Positions 1-8,662 of a stretch of DNA of 64,000 nucleotides are shown in pieces; the stretch's first letter is position 1, and the number at the start of each line of letters is the position of its first letter. Under the pieces are notes generated by a model. The model was not told the DNA's origin, ran no database searches, and worked only from the letters and a program-made list of their open reading frames with translations. This stretch comes from Promethearchaeota archaeon. GTDB taxonomy: Archaea > Asgardarchaeota > Lokiarchaeia > Sigyniarchaeales > SOKP01. Made by a program: the position numbers and the translations under genes. The stretch covers positions 22,920 to 86,919 of the forward strand of contig JAFGOA010000187.1 of the NCBI GenBank assembly GCA_016926735.1. Reading direction: 5' to 3'.

Positions 1-15
1 TTATAAAATTTAACC

Positions 16-414
16 TCAGGATTTGAGATTGTTTTTTTTTAACGAATCTTGAATATCCACTTTAAAATCAGAAAAGGTTGAGACATCCCCATACCAACAA
101 TCTAAAATATCATTGTATTTATCGAAGAATTTTCTGGATATTTTATAAAGTTCATCGAAAATCTTCTTTTCACTTGTCTTTATAGAAGTATTAGCTACAA
201 ATAAGAAGTTTTTTCGTTTAATTATTCCACATCTTTTTTTTGATAATTCAAAACTTGAAAGACCTTCGTTTGCTAATATTTCTGCAAATGTGTTAAGAGC
301 ACTCATCAATCCTCCAAAAAGTTGAGAATCAAATTCTTTTTGAAAAGTCCTATTAAATAAGACAATACCAGAAGTTGATTCTAATATCCAAAGATCTTGA
401 AGAATTTTAGCCAA
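16..414 (-). CDS. Longin/roadblock-like small protein
   Basis: A 132-residue soluble protein with no signal peptide or membrane segment. The N-terminal strand pattern (LWILESTSGIVLFNRTF) followed by a helix with LFGGLMSALNTFAEIL is what I associate with small Asgard proteins of the longin/roadblock fold, which in eukaryotes act as GTPase regulators or adaptors. The start is TTG at 412-414, preceded by AAAGGA about 8 nt upstream; no ATG lies in frame at this end. The family assignment rests on pattern recognition only; a fold search would settle it. It is divergently oriented from the acetyltransferase at 775. Confidence 0.6.
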   Translation of the reverse strand: MAKILQDLWILESTSGIVLFNRTFQKEFDSQLFGGLMSALNTFAEILANEGLSSFELSKKRCGIIKRKNFLFVANTSIKTSEKKIFDELYKISRKFFDKYNDILDCWYGDVSTFSDFKVDIQDSLKKNNLKS

Positions 415-774
415 CTTGATTTCCTTTAACCGATTTCTTTTTTTAGATCTAATAAATTAGAAATTTAAAAAATTATACAATTTATTTATTTTTAATTCTT
501 AAAAAAATTTTAAGGAAAAATAAGCATACATAATTAGATATTTAGGTTATGATAAAAATAAGAATAAATAATTCATTTTAAAGAAAAATCTTAGAATTAG
601 AAATATCTCTTAATTATTTTAAAAATTTATAAATATTTTCTAAAATTAGTTAAATTCAGATATATTATATATTCTTGCGATTCTAAAATTCAATTAATTT
701 TTTAGAAAAACTTTATATATTGTCCTTAATTTTTACCTAAATAATTTACATCAATAATAAGGTATCCTCTCAAA
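415..774. other. Divergent intergenic region with TATA-like box
   Basis: This AT-rich stretch lies between two divergent genes. The clearest element is CTTTATATATTG at about 711-722, a plausible archaeal TATA box for the acetyltransferase starting at 775. I see no reading frame or strong hairpin here. Confidence 0.35.
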
Positions 775-1245
775 ATGAAGGATATAATAATCATAAAACA
801 ACCTTGTTGTAAAGAAGAATTTGATGAGATGTATAATTTAAGATGGAGTCTTCTTTATCATCCTTGGAATCAGCCAAAAGGTTCTGAGAAAGAGTGTGAT
901 AAATTTTTTTTCAATGAACGAGTTTTCCAATTCATTACTATTCTTAAAGAGAAAATTATTGGCACCGCACAATTCCATATCAATAATGAATATGAAGGAC
1001 AAATTGAATACTTAGCTGTTCATGATGATTATCAATGTCAAGGAATAGGAAAAAAACTAATTGAACATATAGAGTGGTTTGCTAAAGGATTGGGAATTCC
1101 TTATATATCTTTAAATGTTATAAAGAAATCAAAACATCTCTTTGAGAAATTGGATTATCATATTATTGGGGAAGGTCCATTATTATTTAATGAAAAAAAA
1201 CAATATAAAATGGGTAAAAATATCATACCAATCCTTATTTGTTAA
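775..1245 (+). CDS. GNAT family N-acetyltransferase
   Basis: A 156-residue single-domain GNAT enzyme that would transfer an acetyl group from acetyl-CoA to an amine. The acetyl-CoA pyrophosphate-binding loop is visible as QCQGIGKKLIEHIEW (about residues 88-102), preceded by the beta4 strand QIEYLAVHDDYQ. The C-terminal LFEKLDYHIIGEGP matches the usual YEKxGF region. The length is normal for the family. The substrate cannot be predicted. It stands alone on the plus strand, followed 83 nt later by the aldolase gene. Confidence 0.85.
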   Translation: MKDIIIIKQPCCKEEFDEMYNLRWSLLYHPWNQPKGSEKECDKFFFNERVFQFITILKEKIIGTAQFHINNEYEGQIEYLAVHDDYQCQGIGKKLIEHIEWFAKGLGIPYISLNVIKKSKHLFEKLDYHIIGEGPLLFNEKKQYKMGKNIIPILIC

Positions 1246-1328
1246 AATTAATAGATAGATTATAACCTTTTGAATACCTTATTAAAATAAGAATAATCTA
1301 TTTTGAAAAATTATAAATTATATAAAAA

Positions 1329-1976
1329 ATGAAAAGGGAAACAGATCTCCGTTTTGAAGTGATTAGCGTTGCAAAAACCATCTTCAAGAAAGGATTAGTT
1401 GATAATTGGGAAGGAAATGTGAGTATTAGAAGTGATTTAAAACAAGAATTCTATATAACACCAACTTTAAATAATTATCTCGATTTAACCGAAGAAAAAG
1501 TTGTACATATGGATTTTAATGGAAAAATTCTTAGTAATGGAACAAAACCTTCTACAGAAGCAAAAATGCATTCATTACTATATAGCAATAGAAAAAAGGT
1601 CCGCTGTATTATTCATACTCATTCTTTATATGCTACAATTCTATCAATTAATCATACAAATATACCAATTATTATGGAAGAGCAAGTTATTTTGTTAGGG
1701 GGGTCTATTGAAATTTCTGAATATAAAGTAGCTCATACGGAAGAAATTGGGAGGGCTGCTCTAATTGCCTTAAATAATAAAAATGCTGCTTTATTAGCTA
1801 ATCATGGTGCAATTATTTGCGGAAAAACAGTTGAACATGCTATTAAATTTGCAGAATTTCTAGAAAAACTATCAAAAATATATTGGGGAGCATTACAAAT
1901 TGGAAATCCACAAATTCTTTCAGATAAAGATTATGGGGGCTTTCTTGGAGATTTCGAAAATATGTTTTCATGTTGA
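1329..1976 (+). CDS. Class II aldolase/adducin family protein (fuculose-phosphate aldolase type)
   Basis: A 215-residue zinc-dependent aldolase. The zinc-binding HTHS (about residues 97-100) and ANHGAI (about 158-163) and the catalytic-acid region PSTEAKMH (about 74-81) are all present in order, as in L-fuculose-1-phosphate aldolase and related archaeal enzymes. Family members cleave a sugar phosphate to dihydroxyacetone phosphate or a related ketone plus an aldehyde; in archaea they can serve ribose or deoxysugar metabolism. The exact substrate is unknown. The following TIM-barrel isomerase-like gene on the same strand is compatible with a sugar pathway. The length is typical. Confidence 0.85.
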   Translation: MKRETDLRFEVISVAKTIFKKGLVDNWEGNVSIRSDLKQEFYITPTLNNYLDLTEEKVVHMDFNGKILSNGTKPSTEAKMHSLLYSNRKKVRCIIHTHSLYATILSINHTNIPIIMEEQVILLGGSIEISEYKVAHTEEIGRAALIALNNKNAALLANHGAIICGKTVEHAIKFAEFLEKLSKIYWGALQIGNPQILSDKDYGGFLGDFENMFSC

Positions 1977-2076
1977 GATAAAATTAAGATATATAATATA
2001 TAATTATTCTCTCCAGAGCTTTTATTTATTATTTTGAAAATATAATAAAAATTTAGTTAATAAAAAGTTGATATGA

Positions 2077-2907
2077 TTGAAATTAGGTATAAGTTCACTT
2101 GGTTATATTATTAATTGTGGAAATAACAATTCTTATCCTTCATTAATAGAATTAGTTTTAGATTCAACTCAAAAATGTTTGATTGATGCTGAGAAGTATG
2201 ATTTAGATGTATGTGAAATTGTGTTTGAGCCCTCAATAATGTTATCAGGAGAAAATAAGCTTTCTCTTGTTGATTTATGCAATTCTTTCTCGATTGAAAA
2301 ACAGATTCATGCTCCTTTTATAGATGTATCCTTATGTTCTTTAAACTCGGAAATAAATAATGCTTCTTTAAAACTTTATATAGAATCGGGAAGAATAGCT
2401 AAAGAGATTAGATCAAAAATAATTACAATTCATCCAGGATTTGGAAATATCCTAATTAAATCCCTTCGTAAAAATAATATTGAAATTTTGGATAAAAATA
2501 TAAAATTTCTTTTAGAATCAACAGAAAAAATGGATTTAACATATTGCTTGGAGAATATGCCTAAAATGTTACATATTTTTTTAGATGTAGATGAAATAGA
2601 AAGGTTCTTCTTTATTAATAACAATAATAATCTCTATATGACTTATGATACCTCTCACTTCTGGACTTGTCATGGCGATATCTCCAAATTATGGAAAAAA
2701 CTCTCTAAAAAAATAAAAAATATTCATCTAGTTGATAATTTTGAAAGAGATAGTGATCCTCACCCAGGATTAGGAAATGGTAAAATCAACTTTAATGAAA
2801 TTTTTCAATTAATTAAAGAATATCAATATAACGATTCTTTAATAATAGAATTATCCAATTCGGACGATATTCCAAAAAGTATTGAATATATCAGACAATA
2901 TTTTTAG
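2077..2907 (+). CDS. Sugar phosphate isomerase/epimerase-like TIM-barrel protein
   Basis: A 276-residue protein of the xylose isomerase-like/AP endonuclease 2 superfamily. Metal-ligand-like segments appear in order: EIVFEP, HAPFIDVSL, TIHPGF, LENMP, DTSHFWTCHGD, HLVDN and IIELSN. These correspond to the beta-strand ends that carry Glu, His and Asp ligands. The start is TTG at 2077, directly after an in-frame TGA; an ATG at 2073 is out of frame. The superfamily includes epimerases, isomerases and DNA repair endonuclease IV; the small size and absence of a recognisable endonuclease IV signature favour a sugar isomerase or epimerase. The upstream aldolase gene fits a sugar role. Confidence 0.7.
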   Translation: MKLGISSLGYIINCGNNNSYPSLIELVLDSTQKCLIDAEKYDLDVCEIVFEPSIMLSGENKLSLVDLCNSFSIEKQIHAPFIDVSLCSLNSEINNASLKLYIESGRIAKEIRSKIITIHPGFGNILIKSLRKNNIEILDKNIKFLLESTEKMDLTYCLENMPKMLHIFLDVDEIERFFFINNNNNLYMTYDTSHFWTCHGDISKLWKKLSKKIKNIHLVDNFERDSDPHPGLGNGKINFNEIFQLIKEYQYNDSLIIELSNSDDIPKSIEYIRQYF

Positions 2908-2970
2908 ATTTTTTGTTCAAATCTTTAAAAAAAAAAAGTTTTATATTTATTTCGGTTTTATTATAACATA

Positions 2971-3366
2971 ATGTCACCTATTATATCGCTTCAAATTTCT
3001 AATGAATTACTCGAGAAATTTGAAAATATCCGAAAAATAAGTGGGTTTGATTCAAAAAGTCAAGCTTTAAGAGAATCTATAGTTAATTTTATAGAGAATT
3101 ATGAAAAATATGAAAATTTAGAAGATTATAAAATAATAACTATAACATTAACTTATCCTTTTCGAGAGATAATAATAAATGAAATAACAGAAATCTTTTC
3201 TCAATTTAGTAATATTATTAAAACCGCTACAGATTGGAGAATTGCTGATAAAAAAATAGAAATCATTGTTGTTGTTAGTAAACTAAGTTTGATAAAGGAA
3301 TTGAAAAATAAATTATCAAATATCAAAGATGTTCTTTGTTCAATGCATAAAGTTATAATTGATTAG
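2971..3366 (+). CDS. NikR-like ribbon-helix-helix transcriptional regulator
   Basis: A 131-residue protein with an N-terminal ribbon-helix-helix DNA-binding segment (ISLQISNELLEKFENIRK, then SKSQALRESIVNFIENY, about residues 5-44) and a C-terminal ACT-like alpha/beta domain. Length and layout match NikR. The His and Cys residues that bind nickel in NikR are not visible: the C-terminal half has only one His and one Cys, next to each other near the end. I infer a NikR-fold repressor that senses something other than Ni(II), or a degenerate sensor. Targets are unknown; adjacent nadC is convergent, so there is no obvious operon partner. Confidence 0.75.
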   Translation: MSPIISLQISNELLEKFENIRKISGFDSKSQALRESIVNFIENYEKYENLEDYKIITITLTYPFREIIINEITEIFSQFSNIIKTATDWRIADKKIEIIVVVSKLSLIKELKNKLSNIKDVLCSMHKVIID

Positions 3367-3378
3367 TTAATCATTTTT

Positions 3379-4263
3379 TCATTCAAAACGAAGAGAAAGA
3401 TCTACTTTCATTGCAGGAAATGATGTTAAGTCTCCTATACTAATTATATCTGGTTCTGAATCCAAATAATCTGAAATATTATCAAGAGTTATACCGCCAG
3501 ATACTTCTACCAGAATATTTTTATTTTTCCTTAGATTTGATTGGTTTAGCAAATAAATTGCTTTTTTAACATTTTCAGGGCTCATGTTGTCACACATAAT
3601 TATATCTGCTCCATTTTTAGCAGCCACAAGAATATCCTCAACCTTTTCTATTTCTATTTCAATTTTTTTTGAATAACTTACTTTATTTCTAATTTTTTTC
3701 AGTAGATTTTCAATATTACCCATATAATATCTCAAATGTGTGTCTTTTAGAAGAACCATATCATCTAAAGAAAATCTATGAGTATCTCCTCCTCCTAAAT
3801 AAACTGCTTTTTTTTGGAAAATTCTGAGTCCTGGAAGAGTTTTTCTTGTACAAGAGAGTATTATCTTTTTTCCTGAGTTACGAATAATATTTATAAATTC
3901 TTTTGTTGTTGTGGTAATAGAACTCATATTTATAAGTAGATTAAGTGCAATTCTTTCACATAATAAAATATTTCGCGTATTCCCTTTTAATTTTAAAATA
4001 TTATCCCCCGATTTAATTGCTTCTCCATCTTTTTTAGAAAGAAATACCTGTATATCCAATAAACCAAATAAAATTTTAATTTCTTCTAATCCAGCAATGT
4101 AACCATTACTTTTAGAAATAATATTTGCAGATGTTACAGAATCTTCTGGAATGATTTCAGAACTTACATCATTAAAATAACAATCTTCTTTTAGAAATGC
4201 TTTAAATAATTCTTCTACTCGAATTTTATTTAAATTCATAATTCTGTAAAGTGATTTTTTCAA
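3379..4263 (-). CDS. nadC: Nicotinate-nucleotide pyrophosphorylase (quinolinate phosphoribosyltransferase)
   Basis: This enzyme converts quinolinate and PRPP to nicotinate mononucleotide, CO2 and diphosphate in de novo NAD synthesis. Signature elements are TRKTLPGLR with the following lysines, YLGGGDTHRFSLDDMVLLKDTH, EIEIEKVED, IIMCDNM, VEVSGGI and IISIGDLT. The 294-residue length is normal. The first possible start is TTG at 4263; the family-like N-terminus begins at the ATG eight codons later (4239), so the true protein may be 286 residues. nadA and nadB are not in this window. It is convergent with the NikR-like gene. Confidence 0.93.
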   Translation of the reverse strand: MKKSLYRIMNLNKIRVEELFKAFLKEDCYFNDVSSEIIPEDSVTSANIISKSNGYIAGLEEIKILFGLLDIQVFLSKKDGEAIKSGDNILKLKGNTRNILLCERIALNLLINMSSITTTTKEFINIIRNSGKKIILSCTRKTLPGLRIFQKKAVYLGGGDTHRFSLDDMVLLKDTHLRYYMGNIENLLKKIRNKVSYSKKIEIEIEKVEDILVAAKNGADIIMCDNMSPENVKKAIYLLNQSNLRKNKNILVEVSGGITLDNISDYLDSEPDIISIGDLTSFPAMKVDLSLRFE

Positions 4264-4360
4264 ATTAATTCTTTGCTATAAGAATTTAAAAATTCAGAAT
4301 TTAGAATGATTAATTTCTAACTTTATTTATTTATTATTAAAATTAAGAAAAGGAATGAAA

Positions 4361-4759
4361 TTAAATAGAAATAATTTTGATAAGATCTTCTTTACAATTC
4401 TTAATCGCCCAATCAAGTAATTGATCATAATAATGTTCAACATCATCAGAATCAGGAACTTTTGTTAAAATTGCTAAACAAAAGCTTGTGTCTCCTTCTG
4501 GAATAATTATATTTCTCATTATTATGAGATCCTCTCGAAATTTTATTTTGACTGTATCTAGTGTAGATAAATTCAACTCTTCCCTTGCTTTATCAGCAGC
4601 ATCGCTTAATAAAGAACTCATAGCAGCAATAGCTTTTTCATCTGTGTCATCAACTTTCTGTGATGCTAACACTAATCCTGTAGCAGTTGAAAATAAAGAA
4701 GCTTTAAAATTTCCATTTTCATTTAGTTCTTTAAGAACTAATTCTAATCTTGATACCAT
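4361..4759 (-). CDS. Roadblock/LC7 domain protein
   Basis: A 132-residue single-domain protein of the roadblock/LC7 family. It has the N-terminal helix SRLELVLKELNEN, the strand pattern FKASLFSTATGLVLASQ, the long central helix AIAAMSSLLSDAADKAREEL and late strands LIIMRNIIIPEGDTSFCLAIL. In bacteria and eukaryotes these proteins partner Ras-like GTPases (MglB with MglA; LAMTOR, dynein light chain). Asgard genomes encode many. The start ATG has an AGGTGA Shine-Dalgarno sequence about 6 nt upstream. GTPases are encoded elsewhere in the window, so a specific partner cannot be named. Confidence 0.85.
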   Translation of the reverse strand: MVSRLELVLKELNENGNFKASLFSTATGLVLASQKVDDTDEKAIAAMSSLLSDAADKAREELNLSTLDTVKIKFREDLIIMRNIIIPEGDTSFCLAILTKVPDSDDVEHYYDQLLDWAIKNCKEDLIKIISI

Positions 4760-4853
4760 AAATATTCACCTATTTTGAAAAATATTATAGATAGTTATCT
4801 CGCATATTTTCTTAGTATTTATAATATATTTTAGATATTTAATTTTAACTTAT

Positions 4854-5390
4854 TTATTTTGAATGGAATTTAAGATTTATAATAAAACTTGAAACAATAC
4901 CCCTTTCGATATTTAGGATCATTACACTCGGTCTTGCAATAGGATTATCAAAACCTTTAATTTGATCTGGAGCTTTAGGTTTTGTAGGTGAACCTGGATT
5001 TAATAATAATGTATTAAAAACTGTTCCTTTGATTAATGGTTTATGTGTATGGCCAAAGACTAGTATTCCACCAATCAAATTCTTTTTTTTACAAAAAGCC
5101 TCTAGATTTTCTGGTAACTTATGAGTAATTCCAATAGTATATTGATCTACTTTTATTTCATTATAATCTTTTTTTTTTTCTAATTTATCATCATCTCCTG
5201 ATACATAAATGGTTGGTGCTATCTTAATTAATTCTTTTAATAAATATTCATTATTAATATCTCCAGCATGTATTATTGTATCAACATCTTTAAAGATTTG
5301 TTGTAATTCATTTAATAATTCGTTAATTTCTTTTTTTTCGAGACTATCAATATGAGTATCAGAAATTAATCCTATTTTTACGATGATGAT
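4854..5390 (-). CDS. YfcE/MJ0936-type metallophosphoesterase without canonical start
   Basis: The minus strand is open from about 5390 to 4854 and encodes a calcineurin-like phosphoesterase with ISDTH, IHAGD and FGHTHKP metal-binding motifs in order. The conserved start VKIGLISDTH begins at 5381, but no ATG, GTG or TTG precedes it in frame; the first canonical start is an internal TTG at 5078 that would delete the catalytic half. Three ATC codons (5390-5382) follow GAAGGG, which could be a ribosome-binding site, so a non-AUG start is likely unless there is a sequence error. The usual GN-x-D/E motif reads SGDDD. The start lies 7 nt after the CPBP protease stop, as in an operon. Confidence 0.75.
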   Translation of the reverse strand: MIIVKIGLISDTHIDSLEKKEINELLNELQQIFKDVDTIIHAGDINNEYLLKELIKIAPTIYVSGDDDKLEKKKDYNEIKVDQYTIGITHKLPENLEAFCKKKNLIGGILVFGHTHKPLIKGTVFNTLLLNPGSPTKPKAPDQIKGFDNPIARPSVMILNIERGIVSSFIINLKFHSK

Positions 5391-5397
5391 ACACCCT

Positions 5398-6429
5398 TCA
5401 AATAGCGATAATTCCTATAATAAATATCATTATAGCTAAAATGAAATCCAAGAATATTCTTAACCACTTATCTTTATTAGATTCTTTTATTTTCTTATCG
5501 TTTCTAAAATACGTCCCAAAAAATTTTATTCCTGTTTTAATACTTGCTTTAATTCGAGGATATTGCCAAAAGAATAATATAGTACTAATTATTAATAAAG
5601 GACAATAGATATAAAGAGCTATATTTATAAAATCATTTGGATAGTTCCATATTGTATGTGAAGATATAATATTATTAAGAGCATGAGCAAATATTAAAGG
5701 GAATAACCATTTTTTCCTTAATAAAAAGATTCCAAATATAATTCCTACAATAAAAGTTTGCAAAAACCAGAGAATAGGGATCCAAGATATAATTCTGAAC
5801 ATATAAGTAAAATGACCGAAACCAAAATATAATGAAGAAATCATGACCGCAGACATTTTATGAAAGTAATCATTACCTCTTTTTACCAGTAAACCTCTTG
5901 CAATCGTTTCTTCATATAAAGCAACAGATATATGTATTATTATCGTTGAAATTAAAAATATTAAATAATCCGAATTGATTAAATAAGCACTTAATTCCGA
6001 ATTAGATTGCAGAACATTAGCACTATATTCAATTGTCTCTGGAAATAATCCATAGAATAAAAAATCAAAGGGAATAAAAACAAGAAATAGTATCAATATT
6101 CCATATAATAATTGATATTTTGCATTTTTTTTTCCTATAGAATATAGTTTTAACTGACTTATTGCTGGATTTTTTTCTTCTTGGGATCTCCAATTAAAGA
6201 TTTGATCTGTCAATAGAAGAAATAGAGGGATTATTATTATACTACCTAGGGCTCTTAATAAAAAGAAAAGTGGTGCATAATACTCAGATGTTGTTTCAAT
6301 TAAATTTGGTAATAATAATTGTGGTATAAAATTGAAAATTAACAATCCTATAAAGATAATTATTATTTCTACGAGGAACCTTCCTCTTTGGGTCATAATA
6401 GTTTCTGAAGCAGTAGGTTGAGAAAACAA
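5398..6429 (-). CDS. CPBP family intramembrane metalloprotease
   Basis: A 343-residue polytopic membrane protein with about eight hydrophobic segments. It carries the CPBP (Rce1/Abi) motifs in order: EETIARG, the EExxxR-like motif, at about residues 172-178; FGFGH with the second-motif histidine at about 203-207; and FAHALNN at about 247-253. Eukaryotic Rce1 cleaves prenylated CAAX proteins; archaeal members have varied or unknown substrates. The start is TTG at 6429 with AAAGGA just upstream; ATG at codon 12 is an alternative. It lies 54 nt downstream of the PfkB-type kinase on the same strand. Confidence 0.85.
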   Translation of the reverse strand: MFSQPTASETIMTQRGRFLVEIIIIFIGLLIFNFIPQLLLPNLIETTSEYYAPLFFLLRALGSIIIIPLFLLLTDQIFNWRSQEEKNPAISQLKLYSIGKKNAKYQLLYGILILFLVFIPFDFLFYGLFPETIEYSANVLQSNSELSAYLINSDYLIFLISTIIIHISVALYEETIARGLLVKRGNDYFHKMSAVMISSLYFGFGHFTYMFRIISWIPILWFLQTFIVGIIFGIFLLRKKWLFPLIFAHALNNIISSHTIWNYPNDFINIALYIYCPLLIISTILFFWQYPRIKASIKTGIKFFGTYFRNDKKIKESNKDKWLRIFLDFILAIMIFIIGIIAI

Positions 6430-6483
6430 ATTATTTTTCCTTTAAATTTATAATAATTTAAAGTTTATTACAATTTAAAGATT

Positions 6484-7455
6484 TTAAACTTTTTTATTTT
6501 TATTTCTTAAATAATGGGCAATATCTTCTTTTATAGGAATTCCCTTTCTGGCTCCTAATTCTTGAATACATTTTCCAGCAATATAATTTCCTAATCTAAC
6601 ATTATTTACAAGATTATCAAATTCGAAGCTTAAATTTTGAAAAAAGCCATAAATAAAACCAGCAGAAAAAGCATCTCCTGCACCAGTTGTATCTTTAACA
6701 TTTTCGATTATGTTCGATTCTACTAAAGAGGATTTATTTTTTGACACTAATAAAGCACCCTTCTTACCTAAAGTGATAATAATAGTTTTAAGACCAAGTT
6801 CCCAGAATTTTTCATTTTTTTCAATCAAATAATTTGTATTGTTAGGGATATTTTTAATATGTATTAATTTACAATATTCTTTTTCTGATAAAATTAAAAT
6901 ATCAATTTTTTCAAGTAAGAGTTCGATATTATCGAATCCTTGATCTATTATCAACATACCGGGGTTTAAAATTACAGGAATCTTATTTTTCTTTCCTATT
7001 TTCCCTGCTTTAATAAAAGGTTTTAAATTTTTAAGACTACTTAAAAAAAGAACCTTTGATTTAATTAACTCATTTTCAATAATATCTTCTTCTGATAAAT
7101 AATTAGCAGCACCACTATAAGCATAAATTCTTCTGTCTGCATTCTTATCTAGAGCAATATATGTTGAACCTGTTTGATAATCATTTGAATATTTAATTAA
7201 GTCTGTATTTACACTATTATTTTTAAAATCACTGAGAATCTTATTTCTATATTCATCATCAAATCCTAGTTTTCCAATAAAAGAGGTATTTAAACCTAAT
7301 TTACTACATGCTACAGCAGTATTTGCAGCAGCTCCTCCAAATAACATTAGTAATTTGGAAACAAATACTTCATCATCTTCTAAAGGATGTCTATCTACTT
7401 GTGCTACTATATCAATTAATGCGGCACCAATACATATAACATCAAAATTATTCAT
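6484..7455 (-). CDS. PfkB family carbohydrate/nucleoside kinase
   Basis: A 323-residue ribokinase-fold kinase that phosphorylates a sugar or nucleoside with ATP. The N-terminal PfkB signature is FGGAAANTAVACSKLG (about residues 39-54) and the C-terminal one is DTTGAGDAFSAGF, which holds the catalytic Asp and anion hole. It lies 13 nt downstream of purM, in a purB-purM-kinase order, so a nucleoside kinase acting in purine salvage is a reasonable inference; ribokinase or another sugar kinase remains possible. The length is typical. Confidence 0.87.
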   Translation of the reverse strand: MNNFDVICIGAALIDIVAQVDRHPLEDDEVFVSKLLMLFGGAAANTAVACSKLGLNTSFIGKLGFDDEYRNKILSDFKNNSVNTDLIKYSNDYQTGSTYIALDKNADRRIYAYSGAANYLSEEDIIENELIKSKVLFLSSLKNLKPFIKAGKIGKKNKIPVILNPGMLIIDQGFDNIELLLEKIDILILSEKEYCKLIHIKNIPNNTNYLIEKNEKFWELGLKTIIITLGKKGALLVSKNKSSLVESNIIENVKDTTGAGDAFSAGFIYGFFQNLSFEFDNLVNNVRLGNYIAGKCIQELGARKGIPIKEDIAHYLRNKNKKV

Positions 7456-7468
7456 ATTCTAAAAACCA

Positions 7469-8653
7469 TTAAATATATGTGAATTTTCCAAATTCTGACT
7501 GAATTTCTAAAGTATTTTTATTTTTCAATGGAGATTTCTCACAAAAACCAATAATTTTAGCTTCAATATCAAATTTACTTGCAATATTTATTATATCTTT
7601 AGAAATTGATCGATCGCAATATAATTCCATTCGATTTCCCATATTAAAAACCCTATACATTTCCTCCCAAACAGCTTTAGAAGATTCTTGAATAATTTTA
7701 AAGATTTTTGGAATTGGAAACAAATCATTTTTTATAAATTTTATATTTTTTCCAAAATTCAAGCATTTTGTCTGACCTCCTCCTGTATTATGTATGATGG
7801 CATTTATTTTTGATCTATATTTTTTTAGGATTTTTAGTAAAACAGGAGCATAAGTTCTTGTGGGAGATAGTAACGCTTTTCCTATGGTTGTATTTTTTTC
7901 ATCAATAATATCTGATAATTTATAATTTCCATAGAAAACAAAACTTTCCTGCAACTTGTTATCATAACATTCTGGATATTTATCGAAATATTGATGAGAG
8001 AGTACACCATGTCTTGCTAAAGTAAGACCATTGCTCCCAATTCCACTATTATATTCTTTTTCATAACTGGCTTTTCCAGTACTAGATAACCCGATAATAA
8101 CATCTTTTTCAGATATATTATCAGCATTTATAACCTCATCTCTTCTCATTGTAGTGAATACAGAGGCGAATACTGAAAGTGTTTTTATTATATCTCCCAT
8201 ATCTTCTGTTTCACCTCCACTGGTTTTGATATTTAATCCGTATTTTGTTAGAAACTCACAATAAGATTCATATTCATCAATAATTTCATTTATTATAAAT
8301 CCATCTATATAATAAGCATTTCTTGCGATTGTATTTGAAAGAAAAATATTTTCTGTGCAACCCACACACATTATATCATCAATATTCATTACAATTGCAT
8401 CTCTAACTATACCTCTAAAGAGAGATAAATCTCCGGATTCTTTATAATACATATAGGCTAAGGTGGCTTTAGTACCTGCACCATCTTCATGAAATATTGA
8501 GCAATAGTCTTTTCTTCCTGCAACATCTTCAACAATTTTGCAAAATGCACCTGGAAAGAGACCTCTATCTCTATTCTCAATTGCTTTATGTACATCTTCT
8601 TTTGTTGAAGAAACACCTAATTTTGAATATATATCATTTTTATTTTCTCTCAT
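7469..8653 (-). CDS. purM: Phosphoribosylformylglycinamidine cyclo-ligase (AIR synthase), long Bacteroidetes-like type
   Basis: It converts formylglycinamidine ribotide to aminoimidazole ribotide with ATP in purine synthesis. The sequence has HEDGAGTKATLAYMYYK, MNIDDIMCVG, SGGETEDMGD, GSNGLTLARHGV, LSPTRTYAPV, NTGGGQTK and MYRVFNMGNRMELY. At 394 residues it is longer than the usual 330-350 archaeal or enterobacterial PurM. The N-terminal KLGVSSTKEDVHKAI and the internal motifs strongly recall the PurM form I know from Bacteroidetes, which suggests lateral transfer. It lies 9 nt after purB. Confidence 0.9.
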   Translation of the reverse strand: MRENKNDIYSKLGVSSTKEDVHKAIENRDRGLFPGAFCKIVEDVAGRKDYCSIFHEDGAGTKATLAYMYYKESGDLSLFRGIVRDAIVMNIDDIMCVGCTENIFLSNTIARNAYYIDGFIINEIIDEYESYCEFLTKYGLNIKTSGGETEDMGDIIKTLSVFASVFTTMRRDEVINADNISEKDVIIGLSSTGKASYEKEYNSGIGSNGLTLARHGVLSHQYFDKYPECYDNKLQESFVFYGNYKLSDIIDEKNTTIGKALLSPTRTYAPVLLKILKKYRSKINAIIHNTGGGQTKCLNFGKNIKFIKNDLFPIPKIFKIIQESSKAVWEEMYRVFNMGNRMELYCDRSISKDIINIASKFDIEAKIIGFCEKSPLKNKNTLEIQSEFGKFTYI

Positions 8654-8662
8654 AGTAAGACA

